A stretch of DNA of 64,000 nucleotides from Streptomyces antnestii (GCF_004005495.1 NZ_RZYA01000012.1:1-64000), one strand, 5' to 3'. Positions 36,199 to 45,455 are shown, numbered from the stretch's first letter. Numbers and translations: made by a program. Notes: generated by a model not told the origin, from the sequence alone.

Positions 36199-36861
36199 TC
36201 ACCCCTTCTTTCCGGGCCGCGCCACCCGCACGGAGAGGCCGGGCGTCCTGGTGAGCCCGAGCCCCTGGACGGCCTCACCGACCACAGTGTCCAAGTCAGC
36301 GCGTACGTCGTCGAGTTGGCGGAAGTGTGAGACGGCCCGCACCTCGGCCCGGTGGCGTTTCATCCGGACCCGGACGGACTGCACACCCGACACCTGCATG
36401 GCCCGGTCGCGCAGCACCATGGCGGCGGCGTCACGGTCAAGGCCGGCCCGAACATCGGTGTGGGCGCGCCGCATCGGCAGGACGGCGCGCAGTCCGGGCG
36501 TCACGGCGAGCACGACCAGCCAGAGCCCGAGCGCTGCGGCCACGCCGGCGCCGGTCAGCACCCACACGTCGTTCAGCGGCCGGTGCGCGAGTTCGCGGGC
36601 GAGGACGCGGCGCCAGTGCATCGCGGAGTGCCCGGCCCGCACGGCGGCGACGTCGTACAGCAGGATCCCGGAGGCGCCGAGGACGACGACGGCGACCAGG
36701 GCGGCGGGGATGCGGCGCGGCGACCAGAAGCGGCCGTCGGCGCCGTGGCCCTCCGGCGTGGGCCGCCCGGTGTAGGTGGCCGCGGATCCCGACTGGTCGA
36801 GGCGGCCCGGCCCGTCCTGCTCCCGCTCGACGACGGGCACGGGCTGTGTGGGCTCGCTCAT
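36199..36861 (-). CDS. DUF6286 domain membrane protein of the Asp23 cluster
   Basis: 220 aa. Acidic N-terminal tail, two transmembrane helices (about residues 51-70 and 98-122), then a cytoplasmic domain (DAAAMVLRDRAMQVSGVQSV) that looks Asp23/AmaP-like. Start ATG with GGGGAGGA upstream, overlapping the previous gene by ATGA. Confidence 0.82.
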   Translation of the reverse strand: MSEPTQPVPVVEREQDGPGRLDQSGSAATYTGRPTPEGHGADGRFWSPRRIPAALVAVVVLGASGILLYDVAAVRAGHSAMHWRRVLARELAHRPLNDVWVLTGAGVAAALGLWLVVLAVTPGLRAVLPMRRAHTDVRAGLDRDAAAMVLRDRAMQVSGVQSVRVRMKRHRAEVRAVSHFRQLDDVRADLDTVVGEAVQGLGLTRTPGLSVRVARPGKKG

Positions 36862-37202
36862 CGGATCCTCCCCTTGGCGCCGCCGCGGTCGTGCGCCGAG
36901 TGCAGCCGTTCCACCTGGACGGCCACCTCGGGCACCTCCATCCCCGCCAACGCCCTTACCCGCTCGGCGACTTGGCGACGCACGGCGCCGCACTGCGCTC
37001 CGATGTCGCCGGGATAGTCCAGTTCGAGACTGATCCGTACGCGGGCGGAGTCATGGCGTACGGAGACGGCGGCGTGCGGCGGAGCCCCGTCGGCGGGAAC
37101 CGCGGGGAGGGCCTCACGTGCCGCCTGTGCGGCGATCTTCGCCACGACCCGGTCGGCGATCCGGGTCGCGCCGCGCTCGGCGGGCGCGACCTGCGTCGTC
37201 AC
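36858..37202 (-). CDS. Asp23/Gls24 family protein, short
   Basis: 114 aa. Asp23-like arrangement: basic helix TRIADRVVAKIAAQAARE, beta strand segment VRISLELDYPGD, then the amphipathic helix VAERVRALAGMEVPEV. GTG start 4 nt from the previous stop. Likely forms part of a cell-envelope stress complex with AmaP. Confidence 0.8.
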   Translation of the reverse strand: MTTQVAPAERGATRIADRVVAKIAAQAAREALPAVPADGAPPHAAVSVRHDSARVRISLELDYPGDIGAQCGAVRRQVAERVRALAGMEVPEVAVQVERLHSAHDRGGAKGRIR

Positions 37203-37205
37203 CCG

Positions 37206-37391
37206 TCACCGCCGCCGGTCGCCGCGCGTACGGAAGAACTCGCCGGGTTCCAGGTCCCCTTCGAGGAACCGGCCGGCGACGAATCCGATGGCGCCGAGCG
37301 CCGCCACCAGGAGGAAGGCCCCGAATCCACCGAAGTATCCGGCGAATCCGAGGGCCATTCCGGCGATCATGCCGATCACGGCCAGGTTCAT
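37206..37391 (-). CDS. Small DUF2273-like membrane protein
   Basis: 61 aa; two hydrophobic segments (AVIGMIAGMALGFAGYFGGF and FLLVAALGAIGFVAGRFLEG) and a basic tail. Equivalent small proteins sit between Asp23 and AmaP in Gram-positive clusters. ATG has GAGGAGG upstream. Confidence 0.78.
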   Translation of the reverse strand: MNLAVIGMIAGMALGFAGYFGGFGAFLLVAALGAIGFVAGRFLEGDLEPGEFFRTRGDRRR

Positions 37392-37429
37392 CGAGCGCTC
37401 CTCCTCAGGGCAGGCTCGCAGGCTGATGA

Positions 37430-37894
37430 CTACTGGAGCCGGGACTCCGGCTCCTCGTCCTCTTCCTCGGGCAGCTTCACGTCGCTGACCGCGATGTTGA
37501 CCTCGACGACCTCCAGGCCGGTCATGCGCTCGACGGCGGCGACCACGTTCTCGCGCACGTCGCGGGCGACGTCGGCGATCGACACCCCGTACTCCACGAC
37601 GATCTCCAGGTCGAGGGCCGTCTGCACCTCGCCGACCTCGGCCTTGACGCCGCGCGACACGGACTTGGTGCCGCCGCCGGGTACCCGGTCGCGTACGGCT
37701 CCGAAGGTGCGGGACAGGCCGCTGCCCATCGTGTGGACGCCGATGACGTCCCGCGCGGCGAGGCCGGCGATCTTCTCCACCACACCGTCGGCGATGGTGG
37801 TGCGCCCTCGCGTCCCGGGGGAACCGCCGCCCCGCTTGGTCACACTGGTCTTCCCCCCGGTCGCCTCGGCCGTCGTTTCTGCGGTGTCGGTCAT
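37430..37894 (-). CDS. Asp23/Gls24 family envelope stress response protein
   Basis: 154 aa. Disordered N-terminal tail, then the Asp23 domain: RTTIADGVVEKIAGLAARDV, VKAEVGEVQTALDLEIVVEYG and VARDVRENVVAAVERMTGLE. First gene of the minus-strand envelope cluster. Start ATG 37894 with AAAGGGA upstream. Confidence 0.92.
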   Translation of the reverse strand: MTDTAETTAEATGGKTSVTKRGGGSPGTRGRTTIADGVVEKIAGLAARDVIGVHTMGSGLSRTFGAVRDRVPGGGTKSVSRGVKAEVGEVQTALDLEIVVEYGVSIADVARDVRENVVAAVERMTGLEVVEVNIAVSDVKLPEEEDEEPESRLQ

Positions 37895-38011
37895 CTCGGG
37901 TCGTCCCTTTCGAAGAGGTTCTCTCAGGTCGTTCTCCGGGAGTAACTGCTCTTTCGACCACACTAAGTGCGGTTCCCCGGTCGCGCGCCAGGGATACGGC
38001 AGGCTGGAGCA

Positions 38012-38755
38012 ATGAGCGCTGACCGATGGACGCAGGCAGTACGGCACCAGCTCGGCCTGGGCAGGCTGGTGCCGCTGGGCGGGCCGCGTGACGGTTCCTG
38101 GCTCGCCGAGTCGGCGGCGCGGCCCGCGTTGCGCCGCGCGGTGCGGTCGGTGCCGGGGGTGAGCCTCGGAATCCTGCGGATCGAGCTCGCCGACCCGCAC
38201 GGCACGTACGAGTCGGCCGTGCCGGCGCCGCCGAGTGCCCTGCCGCCGGGGCCGCTGAGGATCGTCGCCGAGTGTGCGGCCGCGCCGGACGAACCGCTGC
38301 CCGCCGCGGCGGCCCGGCTGCGCGCGGCCCTGACGGAGGCGGCGGCCGCCCGCCTGGGCCTCGCGGTGACGGAGGTCGACCTGCGGGTGACGGCGCTGCT
38401 TGACGACGGCCGGGCGGTCTCCGACGCCACGGAGCCGGGCGCGGATGCGGAGGCCGGCGTCACCGAGAGCGGCCGGACCGAGGCCGACAGCGACGAGAGT
38501 CGGGCCGGGCGGGCCGCGCTGGCCGTACCGGGGGTGGCACGGCTGACCGGCGCACTGGGTGGCCTGGGGCGCCCGGTGCACATCGGGGAACACCCGGAGG
38601 GCACGGCCGCGCTGCCCCGCCGCCATGTGCGGATCGAACTGGCCGTGTCGGGCGGGCGGCGGGTGCTCGATGTGACGCGGGACGTGCGGACGGCGGTCAC
38701 CGCGGCCCTGGCGGATCATCCGTCAGTGGCCGTCCTGGTGACCGCCGTCAACTAG
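38012..38755 (+). CDS. Asp23-cluster associated protein (P10 family-like)
   Basis: 247 aa, divergent from the Asp23 operon. I recall homologues carrying the uninformative label nucleopolyhedrovirus P10 family. Residues about 207-247 (VRIELAVSGGRRVLDVTRDV and following) resemble the strand-helix end of Asp23 proteins, and the N-terminal half (RPALRRAVRSVPGVSLGILR) may be a second degenerate copy. ATG follows GGAG. Confidence 0.75.
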   Translation: MSADRWTQAVRHQLGLGRLVPLGGPRDGSWLAESAARPALRRAVRSVPGVSLGILRIELADPHGTYESAVPAPPSALPPGPLRIVAECAAAPDEPLPAAAARLRAALTEAAAARLGLAVTEVDLRVTALLDDGRAVSDATEPGADAEAGVTESGRTEADSDESRAGRAALAVPGVARLTGALGGLGRPVHIGEHPEGTAALPRRHVRIELAVSGGRRVLDVTRDVRTAVTAALADHPSVAVLVTAVN

Positions 38756-38772
38756 AGGCGGCGCGGCGGGCG

Positions 38773-39585
38773 TCAGTCGCCGAGTCCCGCGAGGTCGCGC
38801 AGCCGACGTCCCTGAGCGGCGCGCTCGGCGGCGCGCTGCTCCTCGTACGAGCGGGTGGAGACGCCCTGGAGCAGGGCCTTGGTCTCGATGACGGCGTCGC
38901 GGGGCGCGGCGATGAGGGCCTCGGTGAGGTCGCGCGTGGCGGCGTCGAGCTGGTCGGCGGGCACGACGAGGTTGGCGAGGCCGATGCGGGCCGCCTCGTC
39001 GGCGTGGACGTAGCGGCCGGTGACGCAGATCTCCAGGGCGCGCGCGTAGCCGACGAGGGAGACGAGGGGGTGCGTGCCGGTGAGGTCGGGCACCAGGCCG
39101 AGGCTGGTCTCGCGCATGGAGAACTGCACGTCCTCGGCGGCGATCCGCAGATCGCAGGCGAGGGCGAGCTGGAACCCGGCGCCGATCGCGTGTCCCTGCA
39201 CCGCGGCGACGGTCACGATGTCGCTGCGCCGCCACCAGGTGAACGCCTCCTGGTACTCGGCGATGGTGTCGTCGAGCACGTCGTCGGAGCCACGCGCCAG
39301 GTCGATGAAGGACGGCTCGCCGTCGAAACCCTCAGGCGTGAACGCCTGACGGTCGAGGCCCGCGGAGAACGAGAGGCCCTCCGCGCGCAGCACGACGACG
39401 CGCACGCTGCCCGGCAGGGACTGCCCGGCGGCGGCCAACGCCCGCCACAGAGCGGGACTTTGGGCGTTGCGCTTGTCCGGGTTGGTCAGCGTCACCGTGG
39501 CGACGGAGTCGTCGACGGTGAGGCGGACCCCGTCCTTGTCGAATACCGGTGCGAACTTGCCGGTTCCGGTGTCGAGCGAAGCCAT
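38773..39585 (-). CDS. Enoyl-CoA hydratase/isomerase family protein
   Basis: 270-aa crotonase-fold protein. Oxyanion-hole regions are LSFSAGLDRQ and VQGHAIGAGFQLAL; the second catalytic Glu position is in METSLGLVPDLTGTHPL, so hydratase activity is plausible. Start ATG with GGAGG at 6 nt. Inverted repeats upstream suggest TetR-type regulation by an unlinked factor. Confidence 0.87.
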   Translation of the reverse strand: MASLDTGTGKFAPVFDKDGVRLTVDDSVATVTLTNPDKRNAQSPALWRALAAAGQSLPGSVRVVVLRAEGLSFSAGLDRQAFTPEGFDGEPSFIDLARGSDDVLDDTIAEYQEAFTWWRRSDIVTVAAVQGHAIGAGFQLALACDLRIAAEDVQFSMRETSLGLVPDLTGTHPLVSLVGYARALEICVTGRYVHADEAARIGLANLVVPADQLDAATRDLTEALIAAPRDAVIETKALLQGVSTRSYEEQRAAERAAQGRRLRDLAGLGD

Positions 39586-39639
39586 GTATGCCTCCGATGG
39601 TGTGCGCAGTCGGCCGAGGGCGTCTCTACACCCTGAAAC

Positions 39640-39680
39640 TACTGCACAGTAACCAACCGGCCGGTCGGCGGACCGACCGG
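39640..39680. promoter_or_regulatory. Two inverted repeats upstream of the enoyl-CoA hydratase gene
   Basis: TACTG-CA-CAGTA at 39640-39651 and CCGGTCGG-CGGA-CCGACCGG at 39661-39680. The second could end the HTH gene (stop at 39714) or be an operator. Confidence 0.45.
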
Positions 39681-39713
39681 GTGGTCACCATCGAAGCCTG
39701 TGCACTGCCCGGG

Positions 39714-39938
39714 TCAGCCGGCCGCGGTCGCCTTCTTGCCGCGTGTAGCCCCGCCACGACCTCGCAGCGTGACTCCCGACTCACTGAGCATCCGGTGCAC
39801 GAAGCCATACGAGCGGCCGGTCTCCTCGGCCAGCGCTCGGATGCTCGCACCGGAGTCGTACTTTTTCTTCAGGTCTGCCGCGAGCTTGTCGCGCGCGGCG
39901 CCGGTCACCCGGCTGCCCTTCTTCAGAGTCTCGGCCAC
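39714..39938 (-). CDS. Small helix-turn-helix DNA-binding protein
   Basis: 74 aa: LKKGSRVTGAARDKLAADLK, then the HTH at about residues 29-53 (SGASIRALAEETGRSYGFVH) and a Lys/Arg/Gly-rich tail (RGRGGATRGKK) like an AT-hook. Widely conserved small actinobacterial protein. GTG start at 39938 with AGGAGG 7 nt upstream. Confidence 0.88.
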   Translation of the reverse strand: MAETLKKGSRVTGAARDKLAADLKKKYDSGASIRALAEETGRSYGFVHRMLSESGVTLRGRGGATRGKKATAAG

Positions 39939-40222
39939 CCGTGCCTCCTCATGGGAAGTGCGCTCTGGACTTCTCATGATCACCCCTCCCGGGCTTCCTG
40001 GCCACCCATTCGGCAAGGTCCGTACGAGGAGCTTGTGCGCACGGGAAGCCGTGGGCCCGGATGGAATGAGGAGTTCCGGGCGCGCTACCGCGGGCCCCGA
40101 ATCGAGGCCCGCCATGAAGGTCCAGGTCAGCGCCCTGTCGCCGGGCACAAGGGGGCGAGCCGGGGTGCGGCGGCGAAATCCGTGTAGGACACACCGCGGT
40201 ACGAGGAGATCTCACTCAGATG

Positions 40223-40251
40223 ATGGATCACGGATCGGCCGAATGATCCAT
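40223..40251. promoter_or_regulatory. ATGGATC / GATCCAT inverted repeat
   Basis: 7-bp perfect arms at 40223-40229 and 40245-40251, with a further GTGGATCA copy at 40257, between the HTH and ABC-F genes. Possible operator for the minus-strand HTH gene, or chance. Confidence 0.3.
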
Positions 40252-40333
40252 ACCGAGTGGATCAGCCTTTCGATCAAGCCGTGCTGACGGCCGACCGTGA
40301 TCGTGCGGGCCCGGACGCGGGCGCCGGAGGGGG

Positions 40334-41932
40334 TCAGGCGAGGCTGACCAGGTCCGCGTAGTCCTGGCCCCACAGGTCCTCGACACCGTCGGGCAGCAGG
40401 ATGATGCGCTCCGGCTGGAGCGCGTCCACGGCGCCCTCGTCGTGCGTGACGAGGACGACGGCGCCCTTGTAGGTGCGCAGCGCGCCGAGGATCTCCTCGC
40501 GGCTGGCGGGGTCGAGGTTGTTCGTGGGCTCGTCGAGGAGCAGGACGTTCGCGGACGACACGACGAGCGTGGCGAGCGCGAGGCGGGTCTTCTCACCGCC
40601 GGACAGGACACCGGCCGGCTTGTCGACGTCGTCGCCGGAGAACAGGAACGAGCCGAGCGTCTTGCGCACCTCGACCAGGTCCAGGTCCGGGGCGGCGGAG
40701 CGCATGTTCTCCAGGACGGTGCGCTCGGGGTCGAGGGTCTCGTGCTCCTGCGCGTAGTAGCCGAGCTTGAGGCCGTGGCCCTCGATGACCTCGCCCGTGT
40801 CCGGCTTCTCGGCTCCGCCGAGCAGCTTGAGCAGGGTGGTCTTGCCCGCGCCGTTGAGGCCGAGGATGACGACGCGCGAGCCCTTGTCGATGGCCAGGTC
40901 GACGTCGGTGAAGATCTCCAGGGAGCCGTACGACTTCGACAGACCCTCGGCCATGAGCGGCGTCTTGCCGCACGGGGAGGGCTCGGGGAAGCGCAGCTTG
41001 GCGACCTTGTCGGAGACACGGACCGCGTCGAGCCCGGCGAGCAGCCGGTCGGCACGCTTGGCCATGTTCTGCGCGGCGACGGTCTTGGTCGCCTTGGCGC
41101 GCATCTTGTCGGCCTGGGAGTTGAGGGCCGCGGCCTTCTTCTCGGCGTTCTGGCGCTCGCGCTTGCGGCGCTTCTCGTCGGCCTCGCGCTGCTGCTGGTA
41201 GAGCTTCCAGCCCATGTTGTAGACGTCGATCTGGGAGCGGTTCGCGTCCAGGTAGAACACCTTGTTGACGACCGTCTCGACGAGGTCGACGTCGTGGGAG
41301 ATCACGATGAATCCGCCGCGGTACGTCTTCAGGTAGTCGCGCAGCCAGACGATGGAGTCGGCGTCAAGGTGGTTCGTGGGCTCGTCGAGGAGCAGGGTGT
41401 CCGCGTCGGAGAAGAGGATGCGGGCCAGCTCGATACGGCGGCGCTGACCACCGGAGAGCGTGTGCAGGGGCTGGCCGAGCACCCGGTCCGGCAGGTTGAG
41501 CGCGGCGGCGATGGTGGCGGCCTCGGCCTCGGCGGCGTATCCGCCCTTGGTGAGGAACTCCGTCTCCTGGCGCTCGTACTGCTTGAGCGCCTTCGCGCGC
41601 GTGGCGCCCGTGCCGTTGGCGATGCGCTGCTCGTTGTCGCGCATCTTCTGGATCAGGGTGTCGAGGCCGCGCGCGGACAGGATGCGGTCGCGGGCCAGGA
41701 CGTCGAGGTCACCGGTGCGGGGGTCCTGCGGGAGGTAGCCGACCTCTCCGGAGCGGGCGATGGTGCCGCCGGCCGGGACGCCCTCACCGGCGAGGCACTT
41801 GGTGAGGGTGGTCTTGCCCGCGCCGTTGCGCCCGACCAGGCCGATGCGGTCGCCCTTGGCGATGCGGAAGCTGGCGTTCTCGATGAGGATGCGGGCGCCG
41901 GCGCGCAGTTCGATGCCGGATGCGGTGATCAC
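40334..41932 (-). CDS. ABC-F family ATP-binding protein
   Basis: 532 aa, two ABC domains without membrane segments. Walker A GLVGRNGAGKTTLTK and LGLNGAGKTTLLK; signatures LSGGQRRRIEL and LSGGEKTRLAL; Walker B LLLDEPTN in both. A charged coiled linker of about 80 residues (RKRERQNAEKKAAALNS) lies between. ABC-F proteins act on ribosomes in translation or antibiotic protection. GTG start; the nearest Uup or EttA-like subgroup cannot be settled here. Confidence 0.93.
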   Translation of the reverse strand: MITASGIELRAGARILIENASFRIAKGDRIGLVGRNGAGKTTLTKCLAGEGVPAGGTIARSGEVGYLPQDPRTGDLDVLARDRILSARGLDTLIQKMRDNEQRIANGTGATRAKALKQYERQETEFLTKGGYAAEAEAATIAAALNLPDRVLGQPLHTLSGGQRRRIELARILFSDADTLLLDEPTNHLDADSIVWLRDYLKTYRGGFIVISHDVDLVETVVNKVFYLDANRSQIDVYNMGWKLYQQQREADEKRRKRERQNAEKKAAALNSQADKMRAKATKTVAAQNMAKRADRLLAGLDAVRVSDKVAKLRFPEPSPCGKTPLMAEGLSKSYGSLEIFTDVDLAIDKGSRVVILGLNGAGKTTLLKLLGGAEKPDTGEVIEGHGLKLGYYAQEHETLDPERTVLENMRSAAPDLDLVEVRKTLGSFLFSGDDVDKPAGVLSGGEKTRLALATLVVSSANVLLLDEPTNNLDPASREEILGALRTYKGAVVLVTHDEGAVDALQPERIILLPDGVEDLWGQDYADLVSLA

Positions 41933-42205
41933 GGGGAAGTACTCCAGGAAAGGATTAACGGCTGGTTGACAGGGCGAGGGCCGGTCGGCGCCGCTAAACC
42001 ACCCAGAGAAGGAACGTCATACGAGCCAGTTTAACGGTGGGATGCAAACGCTTTTGCCGGGCCGCTCTCCCGGGCCGTCCCGCGCGGCCCTCGCGGTGCG
42101 ACACGTTCCGGTGAGCGGGGCCCGCTCACCGGGCGGATTGTCGGTGCCGGGTGCCAGTCTGGAGAAGGCAGCACGTTCCGGGCCGGCGAAGAAGGAGTGA
42201 GCACA

Positions 42206-42623
42206 GTGAGCGGTACGCAGGGCACACGGGGGCCGAGCCTCTTCCCGACATTGCTGTACGCCGACGCGAGGGCCGCGATCGAGCAGCTGACCTCGGCCTT
42301 CGGCTTCACCGCCGCCGCGGTGCACGAGGGCGACGGCGGCACGGTGGCGCACGCCGAGCTGACGTTCGGGAACGGCGCGGTGATGCTCGGCTCGAAGGGC
42401 CGCGGAGGCCGCTTCGACGAGGCGATGAAGGGCGCGGGGCCGACCGGGATCTATGTCGTCGTGGACGACGTGGACGCCCATCACCGCCGGGCCGTCGAGC
42501 ACGGCGTGGAGATCCTCATGCCCCCGGCGGACCAGGACTACGGCTCCCGCGACTACATGGCGAGAGACGCCGAGGGCAATGTGTGGAGCTTCGGTACGTA
42601 CGCCCCCCGAGGTGCCGGCCTGA
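42206..42623 (+). pseudogene. VOC family protein gene with apparent 1-nt frameshift
   Basis: Glyoxalase/bleomycin-resistance-like VOC protein (LFPTLLYADARAAIEQLTSA, VVVDDVDAHHRRAVEHG, DYMARDAEGNVWSFGTY). The frame as written has no stop until 43399, antisense to the next gene. Reading C5 instead of the C6 run at 42603-42608 gives ...YAPEVPA followed by TGA at 42621-42623, a normal 138-aa VOC length ending 17 bp before the convergent gene. Start GTG 42206 with AAGGAG 8 nt upstream. It may be a sequencing error rather than a true mutation. Confidence 0.8.
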
Positions 42624-42639
42624 CCGCGGGGGCGGTGCG

Positions 42640-44043
42640 TCACACGCCGCCGGTGTGCACCTGGAAGGCGGCCCGGCGCACGGCCTTGGCGAGCGCCGGG
42701 TCCGGGTGCGCGGCGGCCAGCGCGACGAGGACCTGGACGGTCCGCGGGTGCCCGGCCTTCCTGACCTCGTCGAGGAGGGCCGGCACGGTGGGCTGTACCG
42801 CCGACTCCAGATGGCGCACCAGGAGCTGGGCCTCACCGTGGTCCGCGACGGCCGCGGCGGTGTCCACCCACAGCCACGTCGTCTCCTCCCGGGTCAGCAC
42901 CAGATGCACGTCCTCGGGATCGGCGCCCTCGTACTCGGCGAGCCACAGCAGCGCGTACGGCCGCAGGGACGCCTCGTCGGCGACGGATCTCACCACGGGC
43001 TCGGCCGGGGCGCCCACGACGCGCAGGGCCTCGAAGGCGAGTCCGCGCAGCAGGGCGTCCTCGCCGCGGGCCGCCGCGATCAGCTCGGTGACGGCGCTGC
43101 CGACGGGCCGGGCGGCGAGCCAGGCGCGGTACTCGGCGCGTGCCGCGTTCGGCCGCAGTCGCGCACAGCCCCTGAGCATGTCCTCCGCGGCCTGCTCGAT
43201 GTTGCCCGCCGGGGACTGCGCGGCCACGCAGATCTGCTCCAGCTTGACCCAGACCGCCCAGCTGCCCAGGGGCGTGAGGGTGGCCTGGCCGTCGGCGTAC
43301 GTGAGGGCGCCGACGGCGGCGAGGCCGCGCAGGGCCCAGTCGAGCAGCGGGGGCAGGGGCGCGCTGGCGGGAACGGCGGGCTCGGGCTGCGGGCCGTAGG
43401 GGATCTCACAGCGCTCCGTGCGCAGTTCCTCGACGCGCTGGCCGAGGAGGTCGAGAAGTTGCGGAACCGGAACCGGCCCCGCGGACAGCTGAAGGAAGGA
43501 GAGCACCTGCGGCATCGCCTCGACGACCTCGGCGACCGCGGGGGCCTCCAGGCTCCCCTCGGCCGGGTGCGCGAGCGACCACGCGTCGAACAGCGCGACC
43601 CAGCCGCGCAGCACGGCGGTGTCGTCGCGGTCCCAGGCGCGCAGGCGCCAGCCGGGGCGCGCGGTGTCGCCGTGCACCTCGACGAGGCCCGCGAGGCGCG
43701 CGGTGTCCCAGTCGGCACGGACCTGCCGCGGGGTCAGGTCCAGGTCGGCCGCCGCGCGTTCGGCGGTGGCCACGGAGAGCGCGCCCCTGCCGTCGGGGGT
43801 GCCGTGCCCCCTGCCCGGGCTGAGGGCGGCGTCGGCCCAGCGGGCCACCCGCACGGCGCCGGCGAGACCGCGGCGGGCCATGCGGGCCAGTTCCGCCGCG
43901 GGTGGGGTGCCCTCCGGCGGGCGGGGCGCGGGGCGGGGCGGGCGCGCCTGGGTGGCCACGCCTTCGGGCCGCACGGGGGCGGCGGCGAGGGCGCGGGGGC
44001 GGACGAGTCGGAGCCTGGAGTCGCGCGGGATACGGGACGTCAC
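42640..44043 (-). CDS. Large conserved protein of unknown function
   Basis: 467-aa soluble, Ala/Leu-rich helical protein with no recognised domain. The N-terminal 60 residues are Pro/Arg-rich. The middle (LSVATAERAAADLDLTPRQV) could hold a winged-helix-like segment, and the C-terminal half has HEAT-like helical pairs (LLRGLAFEALRVVGAPAEPV). GTG 44043 is preferred; the open frame extends to a TTG at 44079. Convergent with the VOC gene. Confidence 0.7.
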   Translation of the reverse strand: MTSRIPRDSRLRLVRPRALAAAPVRPEGVATQARPPRPAPRPPEGTPPAAELARMARRGLAGAVRVARWADAALSPGRGHGTPDGRGALSVATAERAAADLDLTPRQVRADWDTARLAGLVEVHGDTARPGWRLRAWDRDDTAVLRGWVALFDAWSLAHPAEGSLEAPAVAEVVEAMPQVLSFLQLSAGPVPVPQLLDLLGQRVEELRTERCEIPYGPQPEPAVPASAPLPPLLDWALRGLAAVGALTYADGQATLTPLGSWAVWVKLEQICVAAQSPAGNIEQAAEDMLRGCARLRPNAARAEYRAWLAARPVGSAVTELIAAARGEDALLRGLAFEALRVVGAPAEPVVRSVADEASLRPYALLWLAEYEGADPEDVHLVLTREETTWLWVDTAAAVADHGEAQLLVRHLESAVQPTVPALLDEVRKAGHPRTVQVLVALAAAHPDPALAKAVRRAAFQVHTGGV

Positions 44044-44254
44044 GGGGGCAGTCTTCCGGTTGACGGTCCGAAAACCCAAACGGAATGGTTCCGGGGCTCC
44101 GCGCGGGCGGCACGGGAGGGTCCGCGAAGGGGCCCGGAGCGGGGTCTACGCGGGCCTTCCTGCGCATCTGCGCCGCACGGCCGGCGACCGTTCCGGGCAC
44201 GACCGGCGCGCGGCCCCGGCACCACCGGCGCACGCCCCCGTCCGCCCGGCGCGG

Positions 44255-45382
44255 CTACATGTGCGGCGTCAGGAAGCGGCGCAGGGCCTCCTCGTACGTG
44301 TCCGGGTCCGCGTTCCACATGGCGCCGTGCGGGGCGTCGGTCACCGTGAGGAGAGTGACCAAGTCGGGCCGCCGGTCAGCCAGTTCCCGGGACAGGCGCC
44401 AGGGCGCGAGCTCGTCGTCGGGGCCGTGCGCGACCAGCGTGGGCACCCGGAGCGCGGCGGCGTCGGCCAGGCCGTGGGAACGATCGCCGTGCAGGCCCGT
44501 GCGGCCCTGTGCCGCGCGGACCGCGAGCGGCAGCAGCGGGCCGGGAACGCGACGGGCGTCCGCGAGGGCACGCAGCGTCACGTCCCAGGCGAGGACGGGT
44601 GAATCGAGGACGAGACCGGCGATGCGGTCCCGCAAAGCGGAATGCGCCGCCGCGTGCAGCGCCATGGCTCCGCCGGTCGACCAGCCGTGCACGACCACCC
44701 GCTGGGCGCCGTACCGCACGGCGTAGCGGATCGCCGCGTCCAGGTCGCGCCACTCCGTCTCGCCGAGGTGCCCGAGGCCGTCCGGGGAGCGGGGCGCGCC
44801 GAGGTCACCGCGGTAGGCGAGGTCGAGGACGGGGAATCGGTGCCGGTGCAGGAACTCCATGAGGACCATGGGCTGCTCGCGCGTGGTGCCCAGGCCGTGG
44901 ACCGTGATGACCCATGTCGGGCGGGCGCCGGGGACGAACCACGCCGGAAGGGCGCCCAGTTCGCCCGGAATGTCGACGTCGGCATGATCGAGGCCGAGGG
45001 CCGCCTTGGGATCACCGATGTACACCTGGGGCGTGAGCCAGGCCTTGGCGCCGGGTTCCAGGGAGCCGTGGGTGACCCGCTCCAGACGGCGCACGACGGT
45101 GTCCGCGGCATGCGGCACGGAGTCGAGAACGGACCCGACCACGGCGTGGAAGCCGTCACCGCTCAGGCCGTACGTCCCGCGCCGCAGGGACGCCAGGTCC
45201 CGGGTCAGCGTGATCGTGCCGCCGGTGGTGGAGTGGACCGTGAGGCGTGGCTCGGTGGGCAGTGGCCGTCCGGCGGGCGCCTTGAGGGCGGCGTCGCTGG
45301 CGAACCGGCCGGCCGCGACCGCGGCCGCGGTCGCACCGATGACGGCGGTGACGGCAGCGGCCGTCGCTCTGGCGGTGCGCAC
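44255..45382 (-). CDS. Alpha/beta hydrolase family protein with N-terminal membrane anchor
   Basis: 375 aa. An Ala-rich N-terminal transmembrane helix or signal (residues about 4-28) is followed by a hydrolase domain with ITVHGLGTTREQP, the nucleophile elbow GWSTGG, the acid region HGPDDELAPW and histidine in DAPHGAMW. Probably an esterase or peptidase facing outside; substrate unknown. GTG 45382 is chosen over upstream starts that overlap the aldolase gene. Confidence 0.85.
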   Translation of the reverse strand: MRTARATAAAVTAVIGATAAAVAAGRFASDAALKAPAGRPLPTEPRLTVHSTTGGTITLTRDLASLRRGTYGLSGDGFHAVVGSVLDSVPHAADTVVRRLERVTHGSLEPGAKAWLTPQVYIGDPKAALGLDHADVDIPGELGALPAWFVPGARPTWVITVHGLGTTREQPMVLMEFLHRHRFPVLDLAYRGDLGAPRSPDGLGHLGETEWRDLDAAIRYAVRYGAQRVVVHGWSTGGAMALHAAAHSALRDRIAGLVLDSPVLAWDVTLRALADARRVPGPLLPLAVRAAQGRTGLHGDRSHGLADAAALRVPTLVAHGPDDELAPWRLSRELADRRPDLVTLLTVTDAPHGAMWNADPDTYEEALRRFLTPHM

Positions 45383-45455
45383 CGTCCCAGTGTCCGCGCC
45401 CCGGCGCTCCCCGGCCAGTGGGGAGCGCCGGCGATGCGGCACACAGGGCCCCGGC

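Noticed and set aside
40149..40333. Possible tRNA or small gene between the HTH and ABC-F genes
   Set aside because: No cloverleaf, CCA end or plausible frame; only short inverted repeats.
42624..43399. Long C-terminal extension of the VOC reading frame
   Set aside because: It is antisense to a gene with much better codon pattern and is explained by a 1-nt error in the C6 run.
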